Positions 55,497-64,000 of a DNA stretch of 64,000 nucleotides are shown one piece after another. Position 1 is the stretch's first letter; each line of letters begins with the position of its first letter. A program made the translations under genes and the position numbers. The notes under the pieces are model-generated. The model saw only the letters and a program-made list of their open reading frames with translations. It had not been told where the DNA came from and did no database searches. Origin of the DNA: Persephonella hydrogeniphila (GTDB lineage Bacteria; Aquificota; Aquificia; Aquificales; Hydrogenothermaceae). The stretch spans positions 491,987 to 555,986 of the forward strand of contig NZ_OBEI01000001.1 of NCBI RefSeq assembly GCF_900215515.1, in the 5' to 3' direction.

Positions 55497-57929
55497 ATGT
55501 CCGACAGAAAATTAGTCGTCTGGCTCAATGAAGTTAGCATGGAAGATGTTGAGCTTGTTGGCGGTAAAAACGCTTCCCTGGGGGAGATGATAAAAGGTCT
55601 ATCCCCAATGGGAATAAAAATTCCTATGGGTTACGTTGTTACAGCTGATGCTTATAGATATTTTATTGAGTATAACAATCTTCAAGAAAAAATCAGAGAA
55701 GCTCTGAAAGGTTTAGATCCTAATGATGTTTTTGACCTCCAGAAAAGAGGTCTTACAGTTAGAGAAATGATTAAAGGTGGTCAATTTCCTGAAGACCTGA
55801 GAAAACAGATATTAGAATATTACGCTAAACTGAGTGATATGTACGGAAAACATAGAGTTGACGTTGCTGTGAGGTCTTCTGCTACGGCAGAGGATCTTCC
55901 TGATGCATCCTTTGCAGGACAGCAGGAAACATATCTTAATATAAAAGGAGATGAAACTCTTTTAACAGCTATAAAAAACTGTTTTGCATCACTTTTTACA
56001 GATAGAGCAATATCTTATAGAGAAGCATTTGGATTTGACCATTTTTCTATTGGTCTGGCAGTTGGAGTTCAAAAGATGGTTCGCTCAGATATGGCAGCTG
56101 CAGGGGTAGGATTTTCTCTGGACACAGAAAGTGGATTTAAAGATGTTGTTTTGATAAATGGTTCTTATGGACTTGGTGAAATGGTTGTTCAGGGAGCTGT
56201 TACTCCTGATGAATGGCTTGTATTTAAGCCGACTTTTAAGCAAGGCTATGAGGCAATAATAGAGAAAAAATTAGGTAAAAAAACACATAAGATGGTTTAT
56301 GGGACAACTGAGGAAGAGAGGGTAAAAATAGTTCCTGTCCCTGAAGAAAAACAGAAACATTTCTGTTTGACAGATGAAGAAGTCCTAAAACTGGCAGACT
56401 GGATAATGAAAATTGAGGAGTACTACTCCAAAAAATACAACAAATGGACACCTATGGATGTAGAATGGGCAAAGGATGGAGAGATAAACGAACTGTTTAT
56501 TGTTCAGGCAAGACCAGAAACAATTCATTCGAGAAAAGACCATTCAAAGATAACAGTTTACAAGATAACAGAACCCTACGAAGAAAGATCCAAAAAAGTT
56601 CTTGTAAAAGGTATCGCTGTTGGAGACAAAGTGGCTACAGGTGATGTTAAGCTTATGTATTCATTAGAAGATGCGAAAGATTTCAAAGCAGGAGATGTCC
56701 TTGTCACAGATATGACAGACCCTGACTGGGAACCTATTATGAAAAAAGCATCTGCCATTGTTACAAATAGAGGAGGAAGAACCTGCCATGCAGCTATTGT
56801 TGCAAGAGAGTTAGGTGTACCTGCAGTTGTTGGGACAGGAAATGCAACAGAAGTATTAAAAGACGGTCAGCTTGTTACTGTTTCCTGCGCCGAGGGAGAT
56901 GTAGGGTATGTATATGACGGCCAGATAGAGTATGAAGTAGAAGAAGTAGATATAAACACATTACCTAAAACAAAAACACCTATAATGATGAACGTAGCAT
57001 CTCCTGAAGGAGCTTTTGATTTTTCTTTTCTACCTAATGCTGGAGTAGGACTTGCCAGAGAAGAGTTCATTATAAACAACTATATAGGAATACACCCTCT
57101 TGCTCTCATAAAGTTTGAAGAGATAAAAGAAAAAGATCCCGAGCTTGCAAAAATAATTGAAGACAAAACATTTGGATACGATAATAAAGAAGAGTATTTT
57201 ATAAAGAAACTGTCTTACGGAATCGCAAGAATAGCAGCTGCATTTTATCCAAAACCTGTTATTGTCAGATTCTCAGACTTTAAGTCAAACGAATATGCGA
57301 ACCTTATAGGTGGAAAACATTTTGAGCCAGTCGAAGAAAATCCAATGTTAGGATGGAGAGGAGCTTCGAGATACTACTCTCCCCAGTTCAAAGAAGCCTT
57401 TGGTCTCGAATGTAAAGCTATGCTTAGAGTAAGAAACAAGATGGGTCTTACAAACGTAAAAGTGATGGTACCCTTCTGCAGAACACCTGAAGAAGGAGAA
57501 AAAGTACTAAAAGTGATGGAAGAGTACGGACTGAAAAGGGGAGACAATGGTCTGGAAGTTTATGTAATGTGTGAACTGCCTTCAAACGTTGTTCTTGCTG
57601 ACCAGTTTGCAGAGCATTTCGATGGATTTTCCATAGGTTCAAACGATCTCACTCAGCTTACACTTGGACTGGACAGAGATTCATCTCTGGTAGCCCATCT
57701 TTACGACGAAAGGAATGAAGCTGTAAAAAGACTTATAGCTCAGGTAATAAAAACAGCCAAAGAAAAAGGAAGAAAAATCGGAATCTGTGGACAGGGTCCT
57801 TCAGACTATCCAGATTTTGCCCAGTTTTTAGTTGAGCAGGGAATAGACACCATATCTATAAACCCCGACGCAGTCCTGAAAACAACAAAAGCTATAGCAG
57901 AGATAGAAAAAAAATTAGGAATACAGTAG
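55497..57929 (+). CDS. ppsA: Phosphoenolpyruvate synthase
   Basis: An 810-residue enzyme that converts pyruvate and ATP to PEP, AMP and phosphate, a key gluconeogenic step in autotrophs that fix carbon by the reductive TCA cycle. The N-terminal ATP-grasp domain has VELVGGKNASLGEMI and RSSATAEDLPDASFAGQQETYLN. The swivelling phosphohistidine domain has His431 in NRGGRTCHAAIVARELGVPAVVG. The C-terminal PEP barrel ends with SIGSNDLTQLTLGLDRDS and the catalytic Cys in GICGQGPSD. AGGAGG precedes the ATG. A strong terminator follows. Confidence 0.97.
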   Translation: MSDRKLVVWLNEVSMEDVELVGGKNASLGEMIKGLSPMGIKIPMGYVVTADAYRYFIEYNNLQEKIREALKGLDPNDVFDLQKRGLTVREMIKGGQFPEDLRKQILEYYAKLSDMYGKHRVDVAVRSSATAEDLPDASFAGQQETYLNIKGDETLLTAIKNCFASLFTDRAISYREAFGFDHFSIGLAVGVQKMVRSDMAAAGVGFSLDTESGFKDVVLINGSYGLGEMVVQGAVTPDEWLVFKPTFKQGYEAIIEKKLGKKTHKMVYGTTEEERVKIVPVPEEKQKHFCLTDEEVLKLADWIMKIEEYYSKKYNKWTPMDVEWAKDGEINELFIVQARPETIHSRKDHSKITVYKITEPYEERSKKVLVKGIAVGDKVATGDVKLMYSLEDAKDFKAGDVLVTDMTDPDWEPIMKKASAIVTNRGGRTCHAAIVARELGVPAVVGTGNATEVLKDGQLVTVSCAEGDVGYVYDGQIEYEVEEVDINTLPKTKTPIMMNVASPEGAFDFSFLPNAGVGLAREEFIINNYIGIHPLALIKFEEIKEKDPELAKIIEDKTFGYDNKEEYFIKKLSYGIARIAAAFYPKPVIVRFSDFKSNEYANLIGGKHFEPVEENPMLGWRGASRYYSPQFKEAFGLECKAMLRVRNKMGLTNVKVMVPFCRTPEEGEKVLKVMEEYGLKRGDNGLEVYVMCELPSNVVLADQFAEHFDGFSIGSNDLTQLTLGLDRDSSLVAHLYDERNEAVKRLIAQVIKTAKEKGRKIGICGQGPSDYPDFAQFLVEQGIDTISINPDAVLKTTKAIAEIEKKLGIQ

Positions 57930-57937
57930 AACTTTCA

Positions 57938-57962
57938 GGGAAGGTAAAGCCTTCCCTTTTTT
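57938..57962 (+). terminator. Intrinsic terminator after ppsA
   Basis: GGGAAGG-TAAAG-CCTTCCC is followed by six T residues, 8 nt after the ppsA stop. A perfect 7-bp G+C-rich stem with a U tract separates the glyQS-ppsA run from the pilus operon. Confidence 0.93.
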
Positions 57963-58027
57963 AACCGAAAATGTATATTAATAAATGAAGAGGGGTTTTC
58001 CTCTAACCTGAAGGGGAGTGCGATAAG

Positions 58028-58981
58028 ATGAATATATTAGAAAAAATAAAAGAGCCTATCTCAGGAGTTCTCCAGAAAGAAAAAGTAGGGCTGGGGATTC
58101 AGTTAGATAGAGGTTTCGCTAGGGTAGCTCTTCTCTCAAAGGAAGGAGGACATTACATAATACCGGTAATGCCTTTTGAAGTTTCTCTGGTGGACAACAA
58201 AGAACAGGCAGGGATGCTTCTTAAAGAAGAGTTGGAAAAAAGAGATATAAATATAAAAAATGCCGTTGTTAGTATCCCTACAGCATCGACACTTTTCAAA
58301 ACATTAAAAATACCAAAGATGTCCCCCAAAGAGATAGAAGAAGCTGTTGAATGGAATATAAGGGAAGATATAAAAAGTTTAAAAGGAACTACAGTATACG
58401 ACTACGATATAATTGGAGAAGATGGGGAAAATTTGATTATAGTAGTTGTCATATCAAAAATTGACGATATTGAGAATATAAGAGAAATAATGAAATACGC
58501 CGGAGTAGAGCCTGATATTATAGACTCAGAAGGTATAGCCCTTTTAAACCTTGCAGAAGCGGAAAGAAAAAACAATCCGGATTTAAAGGAAGAAAGTAAT
58601 ATATGCATCATTCATTTAGATATTAATGACTCATACCTTATATTTTTCCATGAGAATATAACAGTTCAATCTTTAAATTTTGACTCCAAGAAGTATGAAG
58701 AACTCGATCCTGATGACAAAGAAAAAGCTATCGATAGACTTATTAACGAGATAAACTACTTTTTTCTGACAATAAACGAACCAAAAATAATATACACATC
58801 AGGATTTTTTGCAAAGTTTCCTGAAATACAGGCATACATGCAGCTAAAATTCAGCACAAGGTTTACACTTGTTGAACTTGACCCTGTTAAAGCCTTAAAC
58901 ATTGAATTTGAGAGCAGTATACCCCTTAGCATATACAACATACCATTTGGATTAGCCTACAGGAGAATAGGTCATGATTAA
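58028..58981 (+). CDS. pilM: Type IV pilus assembly protein PilM
   Basis: A 317-residue actin-like cytoplasmic protein of the pilus inner-membrane platform. Features are VGLGIQLDRGFARVALLSKEG at the N-terminus, PTASTLFKTLKIPKMSPKEIEEAVEWNIREDI (the typical PilM signature), and VEPDIIDSEGIALLNL. It binds the N-terminal tail of PilN. It heads the pilMNO(P)Q operon, with GGGGAG before the ATG, and overlaps pilN by 8 nt. Confidence 0.93.
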   Translation: MNILEKIKEPISGVLQKEKVGLGIQLDRGFARVALLSKEGGHYIIPVMPFEVSLVDNKEQAGMLLKEELEKRDINIKNAVVSIPTASTLFKTLKIPKMSPKEIEEAVEWNIREDIKSLKGTTVYDYDIIGEDGENLIIVVVISKIDDIENIREIMKYAGVEPDIIDSEGIALLNLAEAERKNNPDLKEESNICIIHLDINDSYLIFFHENITVQSLNFDSKKYEELDPDDKEKAIDRLINEINYFFLTINEPKIIYTSGFFAKFPEIQAYMQLKFSTRFTLVELDPVKALNIEFESSIPLSIYNIPFGLAYRRIGHD

Positions 58982-59609
58982 GATAAACCTTAACCCAGAA
59001 AGAAGAAAAGCTAAAGCTGTAAAAAGAGCAGGCCCTCCCACACTAAAGATAAAAAACAAAGCTCTCTTGTACATCGGAATTCCAGTAATACTTATATCTG
59101 CAGAAATCGTTTACTCGGTATACCTGAACACCAAAATAAACAAACTTTTAGAAAAGAAACAGCAGCTTGTTCAGGAAAGGGCAAAATTTAAAGATGTTGA
59201 AAAAAGAATTAACGCTCTGAAAAAAGCAGTCGCTGAGGCAGAAAGACTGAAAGAAACAACAAAACTAAAAATCGCGGTTTTCAACAAACTCGCATCAGAA
59301 AAAACAGATTTCATTCCTATGATAAAAGCTATCGCTTTAAGCCTGCCTGACGGAGTGTGGCTAAAAAGGGTTGATATCTTAAGAACAGGAGGAAATCTTT
59401 CGGGTTTTGCTTTCAATCCAAAGTTTATATCTAATTTTTACGATAATCTTTCTGATTACTACAAAACAATAAAGTTCAACACAGTTACAAAAAAAGAAGC
59501 AAAAAGTGCAGTAAGACTAAAATACTACTCCTTTAAATTCAATATGTCAGGATGGAAACAAAATAAACAGCAGAAGGGAGGAGAAGATATTGAATCTGGA
59601 AAGCCTTAA
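58974..59609 (+). CDS. pilN: Type IV pilus assembly protein PilN
   Basis: A 211-residue protein with the PilM-binding N-terminal peptide IKINLNPERR, a single transmembrane helix (about 30-50), a coiled coil (about 55-95) and a ferredoxin-like periplasmic domain with FIPMIKAIALSLPDGVWLKRVDI. This is the classic PilN layout. It overlaps pilM by 8 nt and pilO by 20 nt. Confidence 0.92.
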   Translation: MIKINLNPERRKAKAVKRAGPPTLKIKNKALLYIGIPVILISAEIVYSVYLNTKINKLLEKKQQLVQERAKFKDVEKRINALKKAVAEAERLKETTKLKIAVFNKLASEKTDFIPMIKAIALSLPDGVWLKRVDILRTGGNLSGFAFNPKFISNFYDNLSDYYKTIKFNTVTKKEAKSAVRLKYYSFKFNMSGWKQNKQQKGGEDIESGKP

Positions 59610-60258
59610 AGAACAGTGGGAAGGGCTTCCTGAGTGGCAAAAAGTTCTTCTAATTGGTCTTATAACGGTTCTTATAATGTACGGTATTTATGCTCTTATA
59701 ATAGACCCTAAAAAGATTGAAGAGAAAAGGCTGACCGATGAAGTGAAAAACCTTCAAGTACAGGTAGACAGGTTAAAAAGATTTGCAAGACCTGAGATAA
59801 GGAAAAAATTAGAAGATAAACTGCTTGCAATTAAGGCAGAAATATCAAACCTGAATAAGCAGTTAGAAGAGATTAAAACTGTAGTACCAACAGAAGAGAA
59901 AACACAGGATATCTTAAGGTTTATAGCAGACTCGGCTATAAAATCAAATGTAGCCCTGAACAGTTTTCAGGTATCACCGCCAGAACAGATATATATGAGA
60001 TACAATCGTTCAAAAGATACAATAGAGATTGTAACAGTTAAAAAGAAAAAGATGGATAAATCCTTTATAAAAATAAACAGAATTAAGATAAATCTGGATA
60101 TGAACAGTAGAACAGTCGGAGAAGTAGTTGCATTTTTAAGACAACTTGGAACCAGCGACAGATTTTTTAGAATGGACAAACTTTCTATAGAAAAGAAAAA
60201 AGGCAAGAGATTAAACACATTTAATATAAAGATCACAATATCAACATACTTTATGTAA
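59590..60258 (+). CDS. pilO: Type IV pilus assembly protein PilO
   Basis: A 222-residue inner-membrane protein: short cytoplasmic N-terminus, a transmembrane helix (VLLIGLITVLIMYGIYALII), a coiled coil (about 40-95) and a periplasmic domain. It pairs with PilN in the alignment complex. The start is TTG at 59590 with GGAGGAG 8 nt upstream, inside the pilN 3' end; the next Met would fall after the membrane helix. Confidence 0.9.
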   Translation: MNLESLKEQWEGLPEWQKVLLIGLITVLIMYGIYALIIDPKKIEEKRLTDEVKNLQVQVDRLKRFARPEIRKKLEDKLLAIKAEISNLNKQLEEIKTVVPTEEKTQDILRFIADSAIKSNVALNSFQVSPPEQIYMRYNRSKDTIEIVTVKKKKMDKSFIKINRIKINLDMNSRTVGEVVAFLRQLGTSDRFFRMDKLSIEKKKGKRLNTFNIKITISTYFM

Positions 60259-60270
60259 AGGAGGGAAACA

Positions 60271-60522
60271 TTGAGAATTCTTTCTTTTGTACTCGCTTCC
60301 TTACTGTTTGTAAGCGGTTCATTAATAGCAGCAGAAGACGAGCCATTTTATGAAGGAGAAAATGTTGTAGGATATATCAAAGATAACAAAGGAAACAGAT
60401 ACATAGTTATTGAAACTCCTGATGGGAGAGCTAAACTTGTTAAAACGAAAAAAAGTCCCGAAGAGGTTTTAAAAGATAGCTACGGTATTACAAAAAAAGA
60501 TTTCGAAATCAGGGAAGAGTGA
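60271..60522 (+). CDS. Short secreted protein in the PilP position
   Basis: Only 83 residues: a signal peptide (FVLASLLFVSGSLIAA) and a small domain of about 60 residues (VVGYIKDNKGNRYIVIETPDGRAKLV). It occupies the place of pilP between pilO and pilQ, but PilP is normally ~170 residues with a lipobox and a beta-sandwich, and neither is seen. It may be a reduced functional substitute. The start is TTG with AAAGGAGG 6 nt upstream. Confidence 0.7.
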   Translation: MRILSFVLASLLFVSGSLIAAEDEPFYEGENVVGYIKDNKGNRYIVIETPDGRAKLVKTKKSPEEVLKDSYGITKKDFEIREE

Positions 60523-60531
60523 GGTGTGGTC

Positions 60532-62358
60532 ATGAGAGTGAGATATCTATTTCCATTGATAGCTGTTCTTTTTGCTATTACTACCGGCTGGGCACAGGTA
60601 AAGATATCTGCAGAGTTTTACGGAGCAAAATTAAGTACTGTAATAGATGTTGTATCTGAGCTTTCTAATAAGAATATAATATGGGACAAAGAAGCTGCCG
60701 CTAAATCCTCAACTCCTGTGTATCTTACAATAAGAAAACCTGTTTCTGTAGAAACTCTTTTCAGACTTGCATTAAAAGAATACGACCTCACATATATAAG
60801 ACAGGGTTCTATATACAAAATAAAAGTAGCCCAGGAATCTCTTATCACAATTCCTCCGGAAGTGGTCAAATACCTTGGGAAAGATGTGTTTGACTCATTT
60901 GTTAGCATAATAAAAGACAATGTCTCAAATACCGCAGAAGTAAAAGTTTACAAAGCAAGTAATGCAGTTTACGTTAGAGATGCAAAAGAGAATGTAGAAA
61001 ACCTAAAAAAAGTAATAGCTGAATTCCTAAAGCCATTACAAAAAGAAGCAGAAAAACTGGCAAAAATAGAAGAAGAAAAAGAAAAACAGATGAAAGAGGC
61101 TGCTCTGGCAAAAGCAAAACTTGAATCTATGCTGATTAAAAAGGAGATAAAAGTAAAGCCTGAAGAGTTTAAAGCTATCGAAGATGAGCTTATAGAAAAC
61201 CTTTCTCCTTATGGAAAGTACTCTTATGATAAAAAAACAGGAAAGCTTACAATTGTAGAAGTCAGAAATAATTTCTCAAAAATAAGCAAAATACTGGCAA
61301 AAGCTCAAAAAATTGATATTGTTACAAAATGCTACTACGTAAGGGCTCTTGAGCCTGCTGAGCTTCTTATGACTATTAGCGAAAACTACCTGACAAAGTA
61401 CGGCTCTATCATATTTAAATCTAAAGAAACATCAAAAGCTGTAGGACTTGAAAAATCCTTAAGAGTAGGCGGAACAGCAGGAACAACAACAACTACAACA
61501 ACAAGTGAGAAAGAAAAAAGCATTATTACCTCTCTTCCTAAGGTCTGTATAACAGATGTTCCTTCTGTTGTTGATAAGATATACAAAAACTTTTCAAATA
61601 TTCTGCTGAAAAGACCGTACCAGATTGCTATAGAAGCAAGAATTGTTCAGATACAGTCTTCCTTCAAGAGAGACCTTGGTATACAGTGGGGAGGTCAGAT
61701 AACAGAAGGAAACTTTAGAGCATCAGGTGCCGGACTTACAACAAGTTATCTATCTCCAGGAACATCTTATGTGTTTGATTTTCCAGGAGCAAGTGTAACA
61801 GCAGGAAGTGGAGCAGCGGTAGGACTTTTATATGGAACTGCAAACAATTTTATTGATATGAGGTTATCTGCCCTTGAACAGATAGGAAAGACCAAAATTC
61901 TATCAAGACCTAAAGTTATTACAATAGATGGAGAAGGGGCAGAAATAGCTCAGGGTTTTGAAATTCCATACACAACATTCGGTACTACCGGAGGAGCTGC
62001 TGTAGCAAATGTCCAGTTTAAACAGGCTCTTTTAAAACTTAATGTTATACCGAGAACTACTCCCGATGGAAACATAATAATGACAATAGATCTAACTCAG
62101 GATATACCTGATTTTGCAAAATCAGTAGCAGGACAGCCTCCTATCCAGACAAAGAGTGTAACAAGTAAAGTTGTAGCAAAAGACGGACAGACAATAGTTA
62201 TCGGAGGAATTCTTGAAAAAACAGAAGAAGTTGGAGAAAAAGGTGTTCCGGGACTGATGAAGATTCCTATTTTAGGATGGCTGTTTAAAACCCAGACAAA
62301 GAATCATGAAAACAGAGAACTGCTTATATTCATTACTCCCAAGATCATCTATGAATAA
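60532..62358 (+). CDS. pilQ: Type IV pilus secretin PilQ
   Basis: A 608-residue outer-membrane secretin. It has a signal peptide (about 1-22), an STN-type domain (ISAEFYGAKLSTVIDVVSELSNKNIIWD), an N1-like region, a charged helix, and a C-terminal secretin domain with the family core ALEQIGKTKILSRPKVITIDGEGAEIAQG, VIPRTTPDGNIIMTIDL and DGQTIVIGGILEKTEE. A short poly-Thr linker lies near residue 317. ATG 60532 has GAGGTG 5 nt before it; GTG 60526 is an alternative. Confidence 0.94.
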   Translation: MRVRYLFPLIAVLFAITTGWAQVKISAEFYGAKLSTVIDVVSELSNKNIIWDKEAAAKSSTPVYLTIRKPVSVETLFRLALKEYDLTYIRQGSIYKIKVAQESLITIPPEVVKYLGKDVFDSFVSIIKDNVSNTAEVKVYKASNAVYVRDAKENVENLKKVIAEFLKPLQKEAEKLAKIEEEKEKQMKEAALAKAKLESMLIKKEIKVKPEEFKAIEDELIENLSPYGKYSYDKKTGKLTIVEVRNNFSKISKILAKAQKIDIVTKCYYVRALEPAELLMTISENYLTKYGSIIFKSKETSKAVGLEKSLRVGGTAGTTTTTTTSEKEKSIITSLPKVCITDVPSVVDKIYKNFSNILLKRPYQIAIEARIVQIQSSFKRDLGIQWGGQITEGNFRASGAGLTTSYLSPGTSYVFDFPGASVTAGSGAAVGLLYGTANNFIDMRLSALEQIGKTKILSRPKVITIDGEGAEIAQGFEIPYTTFGTTGGAAVANVQFKQALLKLNVIPRTTPDGNIIMTIDLTQDIPDFAKSVAGQPPIQTKSVTSKVVAKDGQTIVIGGILEKTEEVGEKGVPGLMKIPILGWLFKTQTKNHENRELLIFITPKIIYE

Positions 62359-62368
62359 GGCTTAAAAA

Positions 62369-63748
62369 ATGTACGACCTGATAATAATTGGAACAGGACC
62401 TGGAGGGTACGAAGCCCTCCTCAATGCTCTAAGACTTAAGCTTAATGTTGCTGTTGTTGAAAAAAGCAAATTAGGTGGAAACTGTTTAAATAGAGCCTGT
62501 ATTCCTACAAAGTACTACAGAGCTGGTTCCCATACAATAGAAAAATTAGATAAACTTGAAAAATACGGTATACAGCTTGAGGTAAAAGGCATATCCTTCA
62601 AAGAAGCCAAAAAGCATAAAGACGAAGCTATTGCTTTTTTCAGAAAATCCCTTTCGCAACTGTTAAAAAGCAAAAAAACTCCTGTATACAGAGGAATAGG
62701 AAAAATAATAGATAAAAATAAAGTAGAGATTATTAAGGAAGATGGTACGAAAGAGATTATAGAGGGAAAGTATATCCTTATCGCAACTGGATCCGTTCCT
62801 ACTTCTGTTGGGGGAATTATTCCTGATGGAGAATATATCCTAACAACAGAGAACTTTATTGAAGATTTAGAGGAACTTCCTGAACAACTTGCTGTTATTG
62901 GAGGTGGAGTAGCAGGATGTGAGTTAGGATATATAGCCTCTGTTTACGGCTCAAAAGTAACTGTTATTGAGATTAAAGACAGACTTCTCCCAATCTCTTC
63001 TATTTCTACAGAAGTCTCAAAAAATCTGATGAGAAAGTTCAAGAAAGCAGGCATTGATATAAGACTTAATGTTTATGTCAAAGAGTATTCAGTTGAAAAC
63101 GGAAAAGTGAAGTTAATTCTTTCAGATGGAAATGAGATAGTTGTTGATAAAGTCTTGCTATCTGTAGGCAGAAAACCGAATACCGAGAATATAGATGAGA
63201 TAGGGATAGAAAAAGACGAAAGGGGATTCATAAAGGTAAATGACTATCTCCAGACAAACTTTGAGAATATATATGCGTGTGGAGATGTGGTAAACTCTCC
63301 CATGTTAGCTCATGTTGCGGCGTATGAAGCAAGGGTGGCTGTAGGAAATATTTTTGGAAAAGAGAAAAGAAAAAGAGATTACTCTATAGTTCCGTGGGCT
63401 ATTTTTACAGCTTTTGAGATTGCCCATGTTGGATTAACCGAAGAGGAAGCAAAAGAAAAAGGAATAGAAACGGTTTCAGGTTACTATCCTTATACTTATA
63501 ATGAAAAGGCTGTAGATGAGTTAGAACCTGAAGGATTTGTAAGACTTGTTTTTGAAAAAAATTCCAAACAGATAATAGGTGCCTCAATCGTAGGGATAGA
63601 AGCATCAGAGATTATACATATAATGGCCTATGCTATAAAAAATAAAATGACAGCTCAAGAAGTTCACGATTTTATTTATTTCCATCCCTCCCTGAGCGAG
63701 ATATTTATATATGCTACTTACGATATTGTAGTAGGAAAGCTGTTTTAA
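62369..63748 (+). CDS. lpd: Dihydrolipoyl dehydrogenase / pyridine nucleotide-disulfide oxidoreductase
   Basis: A 459-residue FAD enzyme. The FAD site is LIIIGTGPGGYEALLNA, the redox disulfide GGNCLNRACIPTKY (CX4C), the NAD site LAVIGGGVAGCELGYIA, the second FAD site YACGDVVNSPMLAHVAAYEARV, and the C-terminal catalytic motif HPSLSE. It regenerates lipoamide in 2-oxoacid dehydrogenases or the glycine cleavage system, or a lipoyl-dependent sulfur pathway; no partner gene is nearby to decide. It lies 10 nt after pilQ on the same strand. Confidence 0.9.
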   Translation: MYDLIIIGTGPGGYEALLNALRLKLNVAVVEKSKLGGNCLNRACIPTKYYRAGSHTIEKLDKLEKYGIQLEVKGISFKEAKKHKDEAIAFFRKSLSQLLKSKKTPVYRGIGKIIDKNKVEIIKEDGTKEIIEGKYILIATGSVPTSVGGIIPDGEYILTTENFIEDLEELPEQLAVIGGGVAGCELGYIASVYGSKVTVIEIKDRLLPISSISTEVSKNLMRKFKKAGIDIRLNVYVKEYSVENGKVKLILSDGNEIVVDKVLLSVGRKPNTENIDEIGIEKDERGFIKVNDYLQTNFENIYACGDVVNSPMLAHVAAYEARVAVGNIFGKEKRKRDYSIVPWAIFTAFEIAHVGLTEEEAKEKGIETVSGYYPYTYNEKAVDELEPEGFVRLVFEKNSKQIIGASIVGIEASEIIHIMAYAIKNKMTAQEVHDFIYFHPSLSEIFIYATYDIVVGKLF

Positions 63749-63767
63749 GAAAAATTTTGTGCTAATT

Positions 63768-63788
63768 CCACCCTTTTTAAAGGGTTGG
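63768..63788. repeat. Hairpin at the probable left end of a second TnpB element
   Basis: CCACCCTTT-TTA-AAGGGTTGG type inverted repeat with one mismatch, 130 bp before a tnpB start. It resembles the subterminal hairpins of IS605-group elements but might also terminate lpd transcription. Confidence 0.45.
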
Positions 63789-63873
63789 ATACAGCACACT
63801 GGCGAAAGATAGACAAATTTATAATTTGAGGCGAATGAAATGAGCTAAATTCTTTTTAGCGTTGGAATTGCGT

Positions 63874-63879
63874 TATAAT
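63874..63879 (+). promoter_or_regulatory. Probable -10 box of the second tnpB gene
   Basis: A perfect TATAAT lies 21 nt before the ATG at 63900, and AGGTGAT is a possible ribosome site. The -35 region is T-rich and non-consensus. Confidence 0.4.
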
Positions 63880-63899
63880 GCTATTAGGTGATATTCAAT

Positions 63900-64000
63900 A
63901 TGATTACTGAGTATACATACAGATTTCGGCTTTATCCAAATAAGGAGCAAGAACACTTTCTAAATATTCAGTTTGGACATTGTAGATTTGTATATAACTA
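63900..64000 (+). CDS. tnpB: TnpB (IS605 OrfB family), N-terminal fragment at window edge
   Basis: The first 33 codons of a TnpB-type protein: ITEYTYRFRLYPNKEQEHF and then QFGHCRFVYN. This is the standard N-terminus of the OrfB_IS605 family. It differs from the TnpB at 38384-39688, so it belongs to another element. The rest lies beyond the window. No tnpA is visible upstream. Confidence 0.85.
   Translation, partial: MITEYTYRFRLYPNKEQEHFLNIQFGHCRFVYN

Noticed and set aside
57989..58004. Small hairpin AGAGG-GGTTTT-CCTCT before pilM as a regulatory element
   Set aside because: The 5-bp stem is too short to support, and it lacks a T tract or any conserved context.
61479..61502. ACA/ACT trinucleotide run as a microsatellite
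   Set aside because: It codes for a short Thr linker in PilQ; secretins often have such linkers, and the run is too short to call a repeat array.
1..64000. CRISPR array, prophage or rRNA operon
   Set aside because: No regularly spaced repeats, phage structural genes or rRNA-like sequence were seen on either strand.

Overview
The window is about 64 kb of gene-dense, AT-rich (by eye roughly one third G+C) bacterial chromosome. The clearest marker is leucyl-tRNA synthetase split into two overlapping genes (1082-3782), a trait known from Aquificota. Together with a vitamin-B12 ribonucleotide reductase, glycine-tRNA synthetase in alpha/beta form, type IV pili, a Cys-type formate dehydrogenase and a heme-c chemoreceptor, this suggests a thermophilic Aquificota bacterium, probably of the Hydrogenothermaceae (Persephonella/Sulfurihydrogenibium type). 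The genus is inferred; it was not established by any search.

Layout. 1-4787: start of rsmI, a DUF4139-like secreted protein, split leuS, a universal stress protein and a DedA membrane protein that appears to start at AUA. 4859-7451: ubiX, a Xer-type recombinase and pabB. 7513-14636: an operon of a FliM-like protein, a FliN-like protein that appears to start at AUU, a membrane histidine kinase and an NtrC-type sigma-54 activator, followed by mutS2. 14646-18037: a PfpI/DJ-1 protein, a ROK sugar kinase, two unknown proteins and gpsA. 18078-22996: a TonB-like protein, two MacB-type permeases without an ATPase, and a c-heme chemoreceptor. 22997-27798: gatA, a DksA-like factor, prepilin peptidase, a ModE-like regulator, rfaE2 and pgsA. 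27800-34081: a thioredoxin-domain protein, cobO, nrdJ and rarA, then tRNA-Gly(GCC) behind a consensus promoter.

34220-41097: two CorC/HlyC-type CBS membrane proteins, a lone oligopeptide ABC ATPase, a 5'-truncated EAL gene cut by a solo TnpB element of the IS605 group, and an RlmD-like rRNA methyltransferase. 41168-45180: a polytopic, possibly heme-binding membrane protein, a 50-codon gene, gyrA and a small membrane protein. 45183-52307: formate dehydrogenase, rlmN, a lipoprotein, trpB and PBP1A. 52448-57929: glyQ, glyS and ppsA, closed by a strong terminator. 58028-63748: the type IV pilus operon pilMNO(P)Q and a dihydrolipoyl dehydrogenase. The window ends in the start of a second, different TnpB gene.

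Most genes are housekeeping and abut or overlap by 1-20 nt, so intergenic space is minimal; no stretch over 300 bp lacks a gene. The most interesting points are the two probable non-canonical AUN start codons with good Shine-Dalgarno sites, the FliM/FliN-like plus kinase/sigma-54 activator operon, the heme-c chemoreceptor, a 59-bp perfect duplication between tandem permeases, the TnpB element with a probable omegaRNA next to a decapitated EAL gene, and a palindrome that holds both stop codons of a convergent gene pair.
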